Origin: Pectobacterium polonicum
Lineage (GTDB): Bacteria > Pseudomonadota > Gammaproteobacteria > Enterobacterales > Enterobacteriaceae
Direction of reading: 5' to 3'
Assembly (NCBI RefSeq): GCF_005497185.1
Contig: NZ_RJTN01000010.1
Span: 88,230-152,229, forward strand
DNA: 64,000 bases
The notes beneath the pieces were generated by a model. The model saw nothing but the letters and a program-made list of their open reading frames with translations, had not been told where the DNA came from and ran no database searches. Of the stretch, positions 53,767 through 63,505 are shown piece after piece. Position 1 is the first letter of the stretch. Each line of letters begins with the position of its first letter. Made by a program: the position numbers and the translations under genes.

Positions 53767-56621
53767 TGTTCTCACTGTTTAATAAAAAGCGCCTATCCCG
53801 CTCTCGGGAAATCCGTGTACCTGATGACGCGATCGACAATCTTGCTGAAGGTATCCCGCTCCAGGTCGCGGGACGCCTGTCTATGCAACGGCCCGGGAAA
53901 ATGACGATACAGGATGAGGTCAGGCTGAATCATGCCAATCCGTCAATTATCGATTACCTGCCGTGGGCTGAATTCCTGGATAACGATAAATGTCTGCTGT
54001 TGGATGACGGCATTTCTGTCGGGGCGGTATATGAAGTCTCTCCCGTTGCGACAGAAGGACGTACGGAAGATCGACTGGAACAAATCCGCGATACGGTCGA
54101 GGATGCCATACAGGACAGCTTTGAAGAACTTGATGAAAACCCCTGGGTTGTGCAGTTCTTTTGTCAGGATGAGAACAATGTCGATACTTATGTCGATCAC
54201 CTGAGGGGCTATGTCAAACCCCATGCGCAGGGAACGCCTTTTTCGGAGGCCTGGCTGAAGGAAACGGAGCGTCATTTACGGGGGATTGCTCGTTCGGAAG
54301 GGTTGTTTACGGATACTAAAATTACTGGCCAACCCTGGCGTGGACAGCAGCGCCGTACGCGTATGGTGATCTATCGCTGGATTGGTAAAAACAACCGAGA
54401 TCCAATGCCGCCAATCGCGATGCTCAATCAGGTCTGTGAACGTGTGACCAGCGCATTGTCCGGTGCCGGTGTAATGTGTGTGCGGCAGAATGGCCATCAG
54501 GTGCATGGCTGGTTGCTGCGACATTTTAATCCCTCACCGGAATGGGTCGATAAAGACACGTTATATCGCCAGGCTGCCTATTTTGACCGACGCGATACGC
54601 CTGATGGCACCATGCCGGTACTCAACGATTTTACAGAAACGCTGTGGTTCAACCCGCCACGTTCGGACGTGGAGAACGGCGTGTGGTGGTTTGATAATCA
54701 GGCGCATTGTGCGTTGCCGGTCGAAAAATTACGGCGCCCGCCAAAACCCGGCGCGATTACAGGGGAAATGCTCCGGGGAGAGAAGATCAATGCGTTGATG
54801 GATCTCTTTCCGGAAGGTACCACCCTGTGTATGACCATAGTGGTACAGCCGCAAGATAAACTGGAAGCTGATTTTACCCGGCTATCGAAGAACGCAGTGG
54901 GCGAGAACACCGAGTCAGGTCGCGTTCGCCAGGATGTTAAAACCGTCAAAGAGTATCTGGGAAATCGGCACAAGTTGTACCGTGCCGGACTGACCTTTTT
55001 GTTACGCGCCGATGATGTGGAAACGCTCAATCATAAACGGGTTGAGCTGACGACCGTATTGCTGGGAGCCGGCTTGCAGCCGGTGCGGCCCGAATATGAC
55101 GTTGCGCCATTGAACACCTATTTACGTGCATTACCCATGTGTTTTAACCCGGAGACGGATAAGAAACACTGGTATACCCGGCTAACGTGGGTACAGCATC
55201 TGGCAGGGTTGTTACCCGTGACAGGTCGTGAAACGGGTACGGGTAATCCTGGGATCAGCTTTTTCAATCGCGGTGGTGACGTATTGTCATTCGATCCGTT
55301 GAATAAAGGTGATCGCAGCCAAAATGCCCATAAGCTGATATTCGGACCGACGGGAGCCGGGAAGTCGGCAACGCTGTGTTCGATGTTATCGCAGGTGATG
55401 GCCATACACCGCCCTCGGTTGTTCATTGCTGAAGCCGGCAACTCATTTGGGTTATTGGCCGATTATTTTGAAAGCCTTGGCCTGACGGTGAATAAGGTCA
55501 GTATCAAACCGGGTAATGGGTTGAGTCTTCCGTTGTTTGGTGATGCTTACCAGTTGGTGAATAGCGATGTGCCTCTGGCGATTGACGTTGATGCTTTGCC
55601 TGAGCTGGACGCCGATAGCGAAGAGCAAGATGACAGTCAACAGGACAAGAAAGAAAAACGAGACATCCTGGGGGAGATGGAGATCTCAGCTCGCATGATG
55701 ATCACTGGCGGTGATGCGAAGGAAGAAACGGAACTGAAGCGTGCCGATCGCGCAATGATCCGTGAAGCACTGGTGATGGCCGCTAAAGCCTCTTACGCAG
55801 TTCCTAAACAAATGCTGCCGTCTGATCTGCAACGTGCCCTGCTTGATATTTCCATGGATACTGAACGCAATGAGCAGCGGCGCACTAAGGCCGCGGAGAT
55901 GGCTGAATCGCTAAGTATTTTCACACAGGAAGGGAGTTTTGAGGCTGAGTTATTTAACCGTGAAGGGCAGCTTTGGCCAGAAGCAGACGTCACGTTGATA
56001 GACCTGGGATATTTTGCGCGCGAAGGGTATGAAGCACAGATGGCGTTGACCATGGTGTCACTGACGAACACCATCAACAACATTGCCGAGCGTGACCAGT
56101 ATAAGAAACGGGATATCGTTTTCGCTGTCGATGAAGCGCACATTGCAACGGTTAACCCGCTGCTGGCGCCATATATGACTAAGATCGTCAAAATGTGGCG
56201 AAAACTGGGAGCCTGGCTCTGGCTTGCGACGCAAAACCTGGAGGATTTCCCTGATGCGGCCGGAAAAATGTTGAATATGGCGGAGTGGTGGTTGTGTCTG
56301 GTGATGCCGAAAAAAGAAGTCGATGATATCAGCCGCTTCAAATCCCTGACGGATGAACAGAAATCGGTGCTGATGTCAGCCAGTAAACTGGATAAATGCT
56401 ACACCGAGGGGGTCGTATTATCGAAGAACGTTCAAGCGTTGTTCCGTGCCGTTCCCCCCAGTTTGTACCTGGCTCTTGGTATGACAGAAAAAGAAGAAAA
56501 AGTGGAACGACGTCGTTTGATGAATGAATTCCATTGTTCGGAGCTGGAAGCGGCAATGCGGGTCGCCACAGCATTAGATAAAGCCCGTGGCTTGGTTGAG
56601 CAGGAGAAAGTTGTAGCATGA
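53766..56621 (+). CDS. TIGR03744 conjugative transfer ATPase (VirB4/TraC family)
   Basis: This 951-residue cytoplasmic ATPase has Walker A FGPTGAGKSATL near residue 525 and Walker B IVFAVDEAHIATVNPLL near 783. The Gln-rich tail segment WLWLATQNLEDFPDAAGKML follows. A highly charged stretch near 615-635 (DADSEEQDDSQQDKKEKRDI) is an insertion in the motor domain. It energises pilus assembly and transfer. Its last bases overlap the next gene. Confidence 0.95.
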   Translation: MFSLFNKKRLSRSREIRVPDDAIDNLAEGIPLQVAGRLSMQRPGKMTIQDEVRLNHANPSIIDYLPWAEFLDNDKCLLLDDGISVGAVYEVSPVATEGRTEDRLEQIRDTVEDAIQDSFEELDENPWVVQFFCQDENNVDTYVDHLRGYVKPHAQGTPFSEAWLKETERHLRGIARSEGLFTDTKITGQPWRGQQRRTRMVIYRWIGKNNRDPMPPIAMLNQVCERVTSALSGAGVMCVRQNGHQVHGWLLRHFNPSPEWVDKDTLYRQAAYFDRRDTPDGTMPVLNDFTETLWFNPPRSDVENGVWWFDNQAHCALPVEKLRRPPKPGAITGEMLRGEKINALMDLFPEGTTLCMTIVVQPQDKLEADFTRLSKNAVGENTESGRVRQDVKTVKEYLGNRHKLYRAGLTFLLRADDVETLNHKRVELTTVLLGAGLQPVRPEYDVAPLNTYLRALPMCFNPETDKKHWYTRLTWVQHLAGLLPVTGRETGTGNPGISFFNRGGDVLSFDPLNKGDRSQNAHKLIFGPTGAGKSATLCSMLSQVMAIHRPRLFIAEAGNSFGLLADYFESLGLTVNKVSIKPGNGLSLPLFGDAYQLVNSDVPLAIDVDALPELDADSEEQDDSQQDKKEKRDILGEMEISARMMITGGDAKEETELKRADRAMIREALVMAAKASYAVPKQMLPSDLQRALLDISMDTERNEQRRTKAAEMAESLSIFTQEGSFEAELFNREGQLWPEADVTLIDLGYFAREGYEAQMALTMVSLTNTINNIAERDQYKKRDIVFAVDEAHIATVNPLLAPYMTKIVKMWRKLGAWLWLATQNLEDFPDAAGKMLNMAEWWLCLVMPKKEVDDISRFKSLTDEQKSVLMSASKLDKCYTEGVVLSKNVQALFRAVPPSLYLALGMTEKEEKVERRRLMNEFHCSELEAAMRVATALDKARGLVEQEKVVA

Positions 56622-57022
56622 TGACATTGAAATACCCTACGCCAACTATCCAAACGGAGAGTGGCCATTTCCCCATGCTTTTTAGTCTGAAACCGCAAGG
56701 TGAGGCAGGTATTTCCCTGAAAAACGATAATGAACTGCAGCAACTGCGTGATGCTATTCGCCAGCGCTTACCCATGCAGTGCAATGTAACATGCCATCCT
56801 CACCGGGTTGGCACCCGAGGCGCTGTAGCGCTGCATTTTGATGGCGGGCACGGTATCGGTCCCTGCGTTGATATCCTGATTTCGGTTGCCGGCACAACGA
56901 GCTGGCCAGAGCCAGATGATTACGATCATCCACGCTGGTATGTTTCTGTTCCGGATGCGGTGGATGTGGTTTATCTGGTTCTGTACCTGAAAGAGGTTAC
57001 GACTAGCTGCATAAAGAGTTGA
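56618..57022 (+). CDS. Hypothetical ICE protein after the VirB4-like ATPase
   Basis: This 134-residue soluble protein (NDNELQQLRDAIRQRLPMQC, GAVALHFDGGHGIGPCVDIL) has no clear family. It overlaps the ATPase stop by 4 nt (ATGA), so it is cotranslated, and is followed by a terminator before the HEPN cargo gene. It may be specific to this ICE branch. Confidence 0.65.
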   Translation: MMTLKYPTPTIQTESGHFPMLFSLKPQGEAGISLKNDNELQQLRDAIRQRLPMQCNVTCHPHRVGTRGAVALHFDGGHGIGPCVDILISVAGTTSWPEPDDYDHPRWYVSVPDAVDVVYLVLYLKEVTTSCIKS

Positions 57023-57086
57023 TGCTGTTGTGACAACCAATTGATTAAAATCGCTGTCGCATCGAATAATGAATACAGACGAATAG

Positions 57087-57111
57087 AGCCTCAGATTCGC
57101 TGAGGCTTTTA
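57087..57111. terminator. Terminator between the transfer operon and the HEPN-zinc gene
   Basis: AGCCTCAG (57087-57094) pairs with CTGAGGCT (57100-57107) and is followed by TTTT. It lies between the plus-strand gene and the convergent minus-strand HEPN gene. Confidence 0.8.
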
Positions 57112-57124
57112 TTATGTAAAATAC

Positions 57125-58216
57125 TTAGACACCGTCATCATTCCATGTTTCTGGATGCCCTTCACAAAAGCTGCAGCCAGTCATTACGCTGAATTCATTT
57201 ACATCTGTACTGTGATGAGAGCAGAACGCGCACTGGCCAATAGATTCGAAAAAGCTAAAGCAATGTGTGCAGAAATACCCCTCTCCAAGTTCACAAACAG
57301 AATGTTCGATCTCGCATTCGGAGCAACCCGCTGGAGTGGGGGCACAATTGTACTCGTCCAGTGAGTAACTACTCGTATCAAAAAGTTCATAACGGGAAGC
57401 AGAATACTTGCATTTGGTGCATTCAAAATCAGTTTCATCCCAAGCTATTAAACTTTGCTGCTTATTGCATTCAGGGCATGAAAATTCGATGAGCTTGTCC
57501 TGAAAAGAACCGCACACTAAGCATGACGCCGTTTTGACAGAATAATCATTTATTTGTAAAAGCACTTTTACCGGTGCGGCAGATTTATTGCATAGCTTGC
57601 AGTTGATAACCTGATCCCCGCTTTTTCGATGTTCTTTGATTACTTGTTTAATCTGCTTAAACTTAATATCTGCATAGTAAGTGTTTTTTATAAGAAGACT
57701 AGTTTCCTGCCTAGCTAGATAGCTTCCCAGTGCCCCTTCAAAAAGAGACTTCCAGTCTTCGCGCAGGAGTCGGTTCAGCGCAAACCAGGCATCAGCCTGC
57801 TCAGCAAGGAGTTGCGTTTTTGCTTCATCGGTAAAGGCATTGTGATAAAAATGGACTACTCGGTTGCGGTGCTGACGGATTTTGTCAAAGGCTTCAAATG
57901 TGGCCGATGGAAGAGGCTTTTCCAGTACATCCTTCAGTCGCTCACAGGCCTCTGCAAAGGTGATAGATTGAAAATCACCGCTAAGGTATTTCGCTCGAAT
58001 AATTTTTCTTCCGCTACATACCAGAGACCAATGTTCATGAGCAAGCGGTACTTTAAGCAGCAATTCGACGGCAGTCCAGAAACTGACGATGGAATGGGTA
58101 GGGGAAGTGGAAAACTCATCCTGTGCCTTTTGTAAGAAGTCCATGCCGTTATCCAGTAGGCCACGTACCTCAGGGGAAAGTTTAAGACTGGCAGCCCCTA
58201 GTCTTCGAATAGCCAT
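57125..58216 (-). CDS. HEPN-domain protein with multiple CxxC knuckles (candidate defence cargo)
   Basis: This 363-residue protein has a HEPN core in the first 160 residues with R117-N-x3-H122 (QHRNRVVHFYHN), the RNA-cleaving motif. The C-terminal half has eight CxxC pairs (near C206, C232, C247, C266, C298, C316, C329, C348), fitting about four zinc ribbons. HEPN with zinc ribbons fits an RNase that senses nucleic acid or protein through the ribbons. It is convergent with the ATPase operon and divergent from the next one. Confidence 0.6.
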   Translation of the reverse strand: MAIRRLGAASLKLSPEVRGLLDNGMDFLQKAQDEFSTSPTHSIVSFWTAVELLLKVPLAHEHWSLVCSGRKIIRAKYLSGDFQSITFAEACERLKDVLEKPLPSATFEAFDKIRQHRNRVVHFYHNAFTDEAKTQLLAEQADAWFALNRLLREDWKSLFEGALGSYLARQETSLLIKNTYYADIKFKQIKQVIKEHRKSGDQVINCKLCNKSAAPVKVLLQINDYSVKTASCLVCGSFQDKLIEFSCPECNKQQSLIAWDETDFECTKCKYSASRYELFDTSSYSLDEYNCAPTPAGCSECEIEHSVCELGEGYFCTHCFSFFESIGQCAFCSHHSTDVNEFSVMTGCSFCEGHPETWNDDGV

Positions 58217-58374
58217 ATGCCTCCGGTTGATGAAAAATTATGGGAAGTGGTCTTATTCATGTCGCAGTTATTGTAGCCCGTAAATTTTCATCTATTTAAA
58301 AAGAGTTTACCGCTGTTTATCTTTTCCGCTTGCTGCAACCTGATAGGTATTTATTAACCTAAAGGAGTGTGGTG

Positions 58375-58776
58375 ATGAATGGCAAAATCAGTGCTTTTCT
58401 TCTCCTGTTTTTACCTGTGCCATTATTGGCTAACCCCGTTGTCTATACCGACCCGCAACACCCTCCTACCAATCTTACTCCCGAGACTCAGATAGTCTGG
58501 CTGGATGCACCGGAACGATTACAGCGTTCTGTGTTTGGCGAGTTTTCAGCATCGATGGAACAAGCGACAGCGCAAGCTCAGGCTGTCATGCGTTCCCCGC
58601 AGTGGCAACAGCATGAGAATGACCTGCAAACGGCTTATCGTGGTGTCGTGCATGCATGGGAAATAGGCGTGCGGAAATATCCCGCTGTTGTTTTTGACGA
58701 TCGTGACGTGGTGTACGGCACGGCTGATGTTGCTATGGCGCTTGCATATAAAATGCAAGAAAGGGGACGACCATGA
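58375..58776 (+). CDS. TIGR03757-family ICE protein
   Basis: This 133-residue secreted protein has a signal peptide (ISAFLLLFLPVPLLANPVVY) and the family stretch KYPAVVFDDRDVVYGTADVA. It is related in form to TrbI/TraW-type factors of pilus assembly. AAAGGAG (58361-58367) favours the ATG at 58375; GTG codons at 58369 and 58372 are alternatives. It overlaps TIGR03756 by 4 nt. Confidence 0.88.
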   Translation: MNGKISAFLLLFLPVPLLANPVVYTDPQHPPTNLTPETQIVWLDAPERLQRSVFGEFSASMEQATAQAQAVMRSPQWQQHENDLQTAYRGVVHAWEIGVRKYPAVVFDDRDVVYGTADVAMALAYKMQERGRP

Positions 58777-59747
58777 GTCGATGGCGAACCCGGTTACGGC
58801 CGATTGTAGTTGGCATTATGCTCACGACCGCGTGTGAGCCTGCTGCGATTGCTGCCGTTAACACTGCGCAAATTGTTGCCAGCGCTATTTCTCCAGGGTG
58901 TATCAGTTGGCGTGTCAGTGGTATCTGTTACTGGCTATTCTGCACGAAATTCGGCTGTACCATTCGCACGTCCGTCAAAGTTACTCACTTTATCCCAGAT
59001 GCAGTTGTGTCCACGTACATGGCTCCTGGCGGTAATCCCTGGACTGAGATGTCTCCAGTCAGCCAGGGTGCTGGAGGGTTAGAAAGTACGATTACCAGTG
59101 GATTAAGTGGGATCGCTGCCGGCGGTGGGAACGCGGCAGACATTAAAGACCCTGGTCGACGAAAATCCAACATCAAATTTAAGTATGCGGATGCGATAGG
59201 CCATCCCGCCTCGACACTCATTGGTGGGCAAATTCCCGGTTATTCCTGCGACAGTGTTGCCACGCCGCTCATGCCGTATTTTCTGAGTACGCTGGATTCT
59301 CTCGCCTGGCGAACGGGAGTTCCTGAATCGTTGTATCCGGAGGCGCTCATTCCTGGCCAACGTGAAGTCGGTAGCACGGCATCAGGGAATATGTGGGGGA
59401 ATGTTTATCCCCGATCTGGATTTATCCAGCATACCGATGACGATAAAGCGTCAGCTGTGGTCGCCCAGCGCGTGGCTGACATTATTACGCGTTCTGGGCA
59501 ACTACATGTTTATCAGCCCCTGGCAGGCTCCCGCCGTGATGGGTATTGGCCTCCTGAACCCGTAGTGGAAAACACCAACAATCACAAGTGGCAGCGTTTG
59601 TCTCCACAGCTAACGTCCTCATGCGCGATCTTCCCTGATGGTGATCGCATGTCAGCTGAAAATGGCAGTGCAGCCTATACCCTCTGGCAACCGTACAGTT
59701 GCTGTCAACGCCGCGGTCAGCGGTTGTTATCTGTTACGAATTTTTAA
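58773..59747 (+). CDS. TIGR03756-family ICE protein (TraU-like)
   Basis: This 324-residue secreted protein has a signal sequence (RPIVVGIMLTTACEPAAIAA). It has a Cys-rich conserved part: SPGCISWRVSGICYWLFCTK and FGCTIRTSVKVTHFIPDAVV. The ending is LWQPYSCCQRRGQRLLSV. TraU-like proteins are periplasmic and disulfide-bonded and support pilus assembly. Confidence 0.9.
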   Translation: MSRWRTRLRPIVVGIMLTTACEPAAIAAVNTAQIVASAISPGCISWRVSGICYWLFCTKFGCTIRTSVKVTHFIPDAVVSTYMAPGGNPWTEMSPVSQGAGGLESTITSGLSGIAAGGGNAADIKDPGRRKSNIKFKYADAIGHPASTLIGGQIPGYSCDSVATPLMPYFLSTLDSLAWRTGVPESLYPEALIPGQREVGSTASGNMWGNVYPRSGFIQHTDDDKASAVVAQRVADIITRSGQLHVYQPLAGSRRDGYWPPEPVVENTNNHKWQRLSPQLTSSCAIFPDGDRMSAENGSAAYTLWQPYSCCQRRGQRLLSVTNF

Positions 59748-59756
59748 GGAATAACG

Positions 59757-61181
59757 ATGAGAATGAAGTTTTGCGTACTGGCTATCGGCCTGCAATTGAT
59801 TACGCCGTGCGTTCTCGCCGATCAGTTCAACGTCAATTTGCCTCAGGCAAACAGCGGTTCGCCTGGGTATGGGGCTGATGTCAGTGGTGCAGTATCAGAC
59901 AAACTCTTTTATACGCTTGGTGGAGGCTCTGTAATTTCACAGCCGGCGACGCGTATCAGTATGGAGAAGTTAGGTGTCGATCTCGGTTGGAGCTCTGATC
60001 TGCAGTGCGGTAATTTCGACCTGAAAACAACGGTTGGCAATCAGTTGAACGGGGTGACATCCGGATTCAAAAACCTGATGGGGGAGGTGATTCAGGGGGC
60101 GACAGGTGCGGTTGCCAGTTTACCGGGCGCCATTATTCAACGAGCGAGTCCAGGACTCTATGACATGCTGACTAACGGCGTTCTCCAGGCAAATGTCGCG
60201 TTTGATAAGGCCATGTTTAACTGCCAGAACATGACCAAACGGATGATGGATTTTTCGGACTCCAGCAAATGGACTCAATCAGCACAGGCCGATGAATACA
60301 AGCAACTGGTCAACAGCGGAAAAGCGGATGCCATTCAAACGGATAACGATTCCCAAAAACTCACCGGCAATAATGGCCAAAACTGGATTGGTGGTCAACG
60401 ACGTGGCGGTAAAGGGCAACCGGCTATTCGTCCAACGCACGATTTGGCGGCCGCGGGTTATAACATGATGAACAGTCAGCCCGTGTTGAGTACATCTTCC
60501 GTCAGTACCAGCAATTGTACGGGCTCCGTTTGTCAAAAGTTCGCTAACTCGGAGGAAGCTGCAAAAGTTGTCGTTCAGGTACTTGGCGATCGCTCGATGC
60601 GGACGTGTAAGGTTGCCTCTGAATGCACCAGTGGGGATGAAGCTCAGCAACCCGGTACGACTCAGGCGGGAACGGGATTTGCCCCCATGTTGGAGGATGC
60701 GACGAAAGCCAATCAGGAACAACTGGTGAAAATGGTTAATGGGGTTGAGAAACCAACGGCTGCGAATCTGGCCAAACTGAAAGCCGGTAGCCTGACTATC
60801 ACCAGTGGCGTTATCCGGGCGTTACAACGCGACCCGGATAACGCTGCGTTAACGGGACGGTTGGCGAGCGAGCTGGCGATGGCGGATACGGTTGAGACGG
60901 CATTACTGATGCGCCGTATGCTGATGACCGGAATGTCTGAACCCAATGCCGCCGCTCAGGAAGCTGCTGTTGATGAAGGAACCCGGCGTATTGAGTCGCT
61001 CGATCGGGAAATTAATGCACTGAAGAACGAGATGGAACTCAAGCGCGAGCTGGCACGTAACTCAGTGCTGACTATCATCGAACGGGAAAACAGTCGTGTA
61101 GAAACCAACCCGCAGAAGCAAATCCAGGACAACACGGATACGCGTTTCAACCAGATGACTATTCCTGCCCAGAGTAACTAA
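59757..61181 (+). CDS. TIGR03755-family ICE protein (TraH-like)
   Basis: This 474-residue secreted protein has a signal peptide (FCVLAIGLQLITPCVLADQF) and the conserved FYTLGGGSVISQPATRISME with WSSDLQCGNFDLKTTVGNQL. A C-terminal coiled coil (REINALKNEMELKRELARNS) follows. It is a TraH-like assembly factor by position. AAGGAATAACG lies before the ATG. Confidence 0.88.
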   Translation: MRMKFCVLAIGLQLITPCVLADQFNVNLPQANSGSPGYGADVSGAVSDKLFYTLGGGSVISQPATRISMEKLGVDLGWSSDLQCGNFDLKTTVGNQLNGVTSGFKNLMGEVIQGATGAVASLPGAIIQRASPGLYDMLTNGVLQANVAFDKAMFNCQNMTKRMMDFSDSSKWTQSAQADEYKQLVNSGKADAIQTDNDSQKLTGNNGQNWIGGQRRGGKGQPAIRPTHDLAAAGYNMMNSQPVLSTSSVSTSNCTGSVCQKFANSEEAAKVVVQVLGDRSMRTCKVASECTSGDEAQQPGTTQAGTGFAPMLEDATKANQEQLVKMVNGVEKPTAANLAKLKAGSLTITSGVIRALQRDPDNAALTGRLASELAMADTVETALLMRRMLMTGMSEPNAAAQEAAVDEGTRRIESLDREINALKNEMELKRELARNSVLTIIERENSRVETNPQKQIQDNTDTRFNQMTIPAQSN

Positions 61182-61183
61182 CT

Positions 61184-61555
61184 ATGCCTGAATCTAAAGA
61201 GATTTCACCCCAATCCTCTCTGAAACGACTACGCCAGGGAACCAAAGTGCTGCTGCTCGTGCTGGCCTTCGGCTCTGGCGTTATGTTTATTGCATTTCTG
61301 ATTGCGAGTATTGGTGTGTCCTATCCGGATGAATTCTTAGCGCTACGCCACTGGATGCAGCGAACGAGCATTGGCTGGCTGGTCTGGCGGTTGACGCTGT
61401 ATAGCGTGCTGGGATGGGGATTCTGGAAAATCTGGCATGCCCCAGGATGTAAGCCGGAGTATAGAGCATCGCTGAAGCGGATGGGCATCGTGAGCGTGAT
61501 GTTTTTACTAGCGTGTGAATATGCCATGTATCTCGATACAGGAACGACACGATGA
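61184..61555 (+). CDS. Hypothetical multi-helix membrane ICE protein
   Basis: This 123-residue protein has about three membrane helices (VLLLVLAFGSGVMFIAFLIA, IGWLVWRLTLYSVLGWGFWK, MGIVSVMFLLACEYAMYL). It overlaps the next gene by 4 nt. It is regularly found before the TraG-N gene in this ICE class, but its role is unknown. Confidence 0.75.
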   Translation: MPESKEISPQSSLKRLRQGTKVLLLVLAFGSGVMFIAFLIASIGVSYPDEFLALRHWMQRTSIGWLVWRLTLYSVLGWGFWKIWHAPGCKPEYRASLKRMGIVSVMFLLACEYAMYLDTGTTR

Positions 61556-63075
61556 CCACGAACAGCTATCTCGAGTATTTTCTGACGCTGTTAGGCTGGG
61601 TCATTAATAATGGCCTGTGGAACATCCTGATTGGTACCGGACTTTTTGCTGCGCCGCTGGCATTCAAGGTCGTTGGTATCTGGATGAAAGTTCGGGAAGA
61701 AGGGGAGGATGAAGGCAATAAAGGGATGCTGTCACTGCCCCGTATCGAGAACGCGTTGTACGGTGCGTTCTTTGTGATGCTGGCCTGTTGCGTTCCGTTG
61801 ATTAATCTGAGCCTGAGTACCATGCAGTACGATACATCCCGGGCAAAAATGTGTGGAACCTGGACAACACAGTCTCCGGATGACAGTGGGTATTCCAGCG
61901 TGGTGTCTAGCCTCGGCGATCAAACAGCCGCGGTACCCTTCTGGTGGGCTGTCGTACACCGCCTGTCAAAAGGCGTAACGCAGGCTGCGGTCGCAACCAT
62001 TCCCTGTCGACCGGATTTGCGCCAGGTTCGTTTTGAGGTGCAGAGGACCAACATCAGTAATCCGGCTCTGGCTGAAGAGCTGCAGGACTTTACCAACGAC
62101 TGCTATGCGCTCGCGTTATACACGTGGAAACAACAAGATCAGGGTGCAACAACGGATAAGGATGTGCTGAAGGACATCGAATGGCTAGGCAGCTCAACAT
62201 TTCGTTCTCGCTATTATGGTGAACTGAACTCAAAAATGCCGCGGTCAAATTTTCCCTGGAGCGATGCCAGGGACAGTGGTCGGCCGAATACGGGGCGGGG
62301 GGGGTATCCTACCTGTAATGAATGGTGGTCCACAGCGGATACCGGCTTGCAGGATAGAGTAGTCAATCAAGCTGACCCAGGCATGTGGCTGCGTCTTTCT
62401 GCCGCACTGAAAATGATGGGGAAAAGCACTGCTGACTATAAAGAAGCGGTGATCAGGCGTTTGGTGAGCCCTCAGAGCCTAAATATCTCTCAGGGAGGGC
62501 AAGTCTATGCCGGTTACGGTGGCAATGCGGACTTTACTACGATGAATACCGTCAATCGGTTTGGTGCTATTGCCGGCGGCGCGTTGGGAAGCCTTGGGGC
62601 ATTTCCGGCATTTGATGCGATGCGTCAGGCTCTACCAATGGTTCAGGCTATTTTGCTGATGGCCACGTATGTCATGTTACCGTTGATTCTCGCTTTTGGT
62701 GTTTATGACTTCAAGGTCGTAGTTACTTTGACATTCGTTATATTCGCACTGAATTTCCTGACGTTCTGGTGGGAATTAGCGCGTTGGCTCGACAGTTGGT
62801 TACTTGAAGCACTGTACAGTTCTGATACCCATAGCCGGTTTAATCTGGCAGGTTTTCAGAATACTTCTGACGATATGGTCATGAACTTTGTTATGGGAAC
62901 AATGTTTCTTGTACTTCCCACCGTATGGGTTGGCGCGTTGTCGTGGGCTGGCGTACGTATCGGAGATTTAGCGAGTGCGATGCGCAGTGGTACCCAGGAT
63001 GCACAAAAAGCGGGGGGAAGTGCAGGGGAGGCGACAAGTAATGCTGTGAAACAGAAGGCTGCTGGTAGGATATAA
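61552..63075 (+). CDS. TraG N-terminal-like conjugal transfer membrane protein
   Basis: This 507-residue polytopic protein has a TraG-N-like N-terminal part (NGLWNILIGTGLFAAPLAFK), a large periplasmic loop with MCGTWTTQSPDDSGYSSVVS, and helices near 360-460 (AILLMATYVMLPLILAFGVY, VMGTMFLVLPTVWVGALSWA). It is needed for mating-pair formation in the F and SXT systems. The tail is Ala/Gly-rich (AQKAGGSAGEATSNAVKQKA). Confidence 0.88.
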   Translation: MTTNSYLEYFLTLLGWVINNGLWNILIGTGLFAAPLAFKVVGIWMKVREEGEDEGNKGMLSLPRIENALYGAFFVMLACCVPLINLSLSTMQYDTSRAKMCGTWTTQSPDDSGYSSVVSSLGDQTAAVPFWWAVVHRLSKGVTQAAVATIPCRPDLRQVRFEVQRTNISNPALAEELQDFTNDCYALALYTWKQQDQGATTDKDVLKDIEWLGSSTFRSRYYGELNSKMPRSNFPWSDARDSGRPNTGRGGYPTCNEWWSTADTGLQDRVVNQADPGMWLRLSAALKMMGKSTADYKEAVIRRLVSPQSLNISQGGQVYAGYGGNADFTTMNTVNRFGAIAGGALGSLGAFPAFDAMRQALPMVQAILLMATYVMLPLILAFGVYDFKVVVTLTFVIFALNFLTFWWELARWLDSWLLEALYSSDTHSRFNLAGFQNTSDDMVMNFVMGTMFLVLPTVWVGALSWAGVRIGDLASAMRSGTQDAQKAGGSAGEATSNAVKQKAAGRI

Positions 63076-63085
63076 CTAGGGGGAT

Positions 63086-63115
63086 ATAGCCGAGGAGATA
63101 ACAGATCTCGGCTAT
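63086..63115. terminator. Terminator between convergent transfer and DUF3742 genes
   Basis: ATAGCCGAG (63086-63094) pairs with CTCGGCTAT (63107-63115) around a 12-nt loop, followed by a T-rich run on the plus strand. Confidence 0.75.
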
Positions 63116-63435
63116 TTGCTTTTCCACCACCACCAGTAGTTGCTATCGTTGAGCGCTTGTCCTCCGACCACTCCCTTTTGGGGACTCAAAAGGATTAGAG
63201 CCCATAGAAAGAGCGCGACCCCAGCAATAATAAATCCACCAAAAAGGATCGAGGTAGCGGACAAAACACAAAGTGCGGCGACAGGAATATGCCCGATCCA
63301 AGTCGGTAAATGAAAACGTGTCGCCAATGCAATACACGTGGCATCCCAGTGTTTCAACGTGTTTTTGACGTGCTGCCAGACCCCCGCAGCTTTCAGTCCA
63401 CGCTGATAGGCTCGATTTTTTGCTGTGCTAGGCAT
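63112..63435 (-). CDS. DUF3742-family membrane protein
   Basis: This 107-residue protein has YQRGLKAAGVWQHVKNTLKH, membrane helices near 44-85 (IPVAALCVLSATSILFGGFI) and a Trp-rich end (NDSNYWWWWKSK), all typical of the family. The start at 63435 has GAGAAGGAC upstream; the ATG at 63465 lacks one. DUF3742 genes close the transfer module of many GI-type ICEs. Confidence 0.85.
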   Translation of the reverse strand: MPSTAKNRAYQRGLKAAGVWQHVKNTLKHWDATCIALATRFHLPTWIGHIPVAALCVLSATSILFGGFIIAGVALFLWALILLSPQKGVVGGQALNDSNYWWWWKSK

Positions 63436-63505
63436 ACGGATGTCCTTCTCGACGGAATACTTCATGGTTACATTTTAGTCTAATGAAGAGCGCAAATCCA
63501 TCAAA

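Noticed and set aside
55793..56341. A 182-codon minus-strand frame in the VirB4-like ATPase gene
   Set aside because: The Ser/Arg-rich product is typical of a reverse-frame shadow of a conserved gene.
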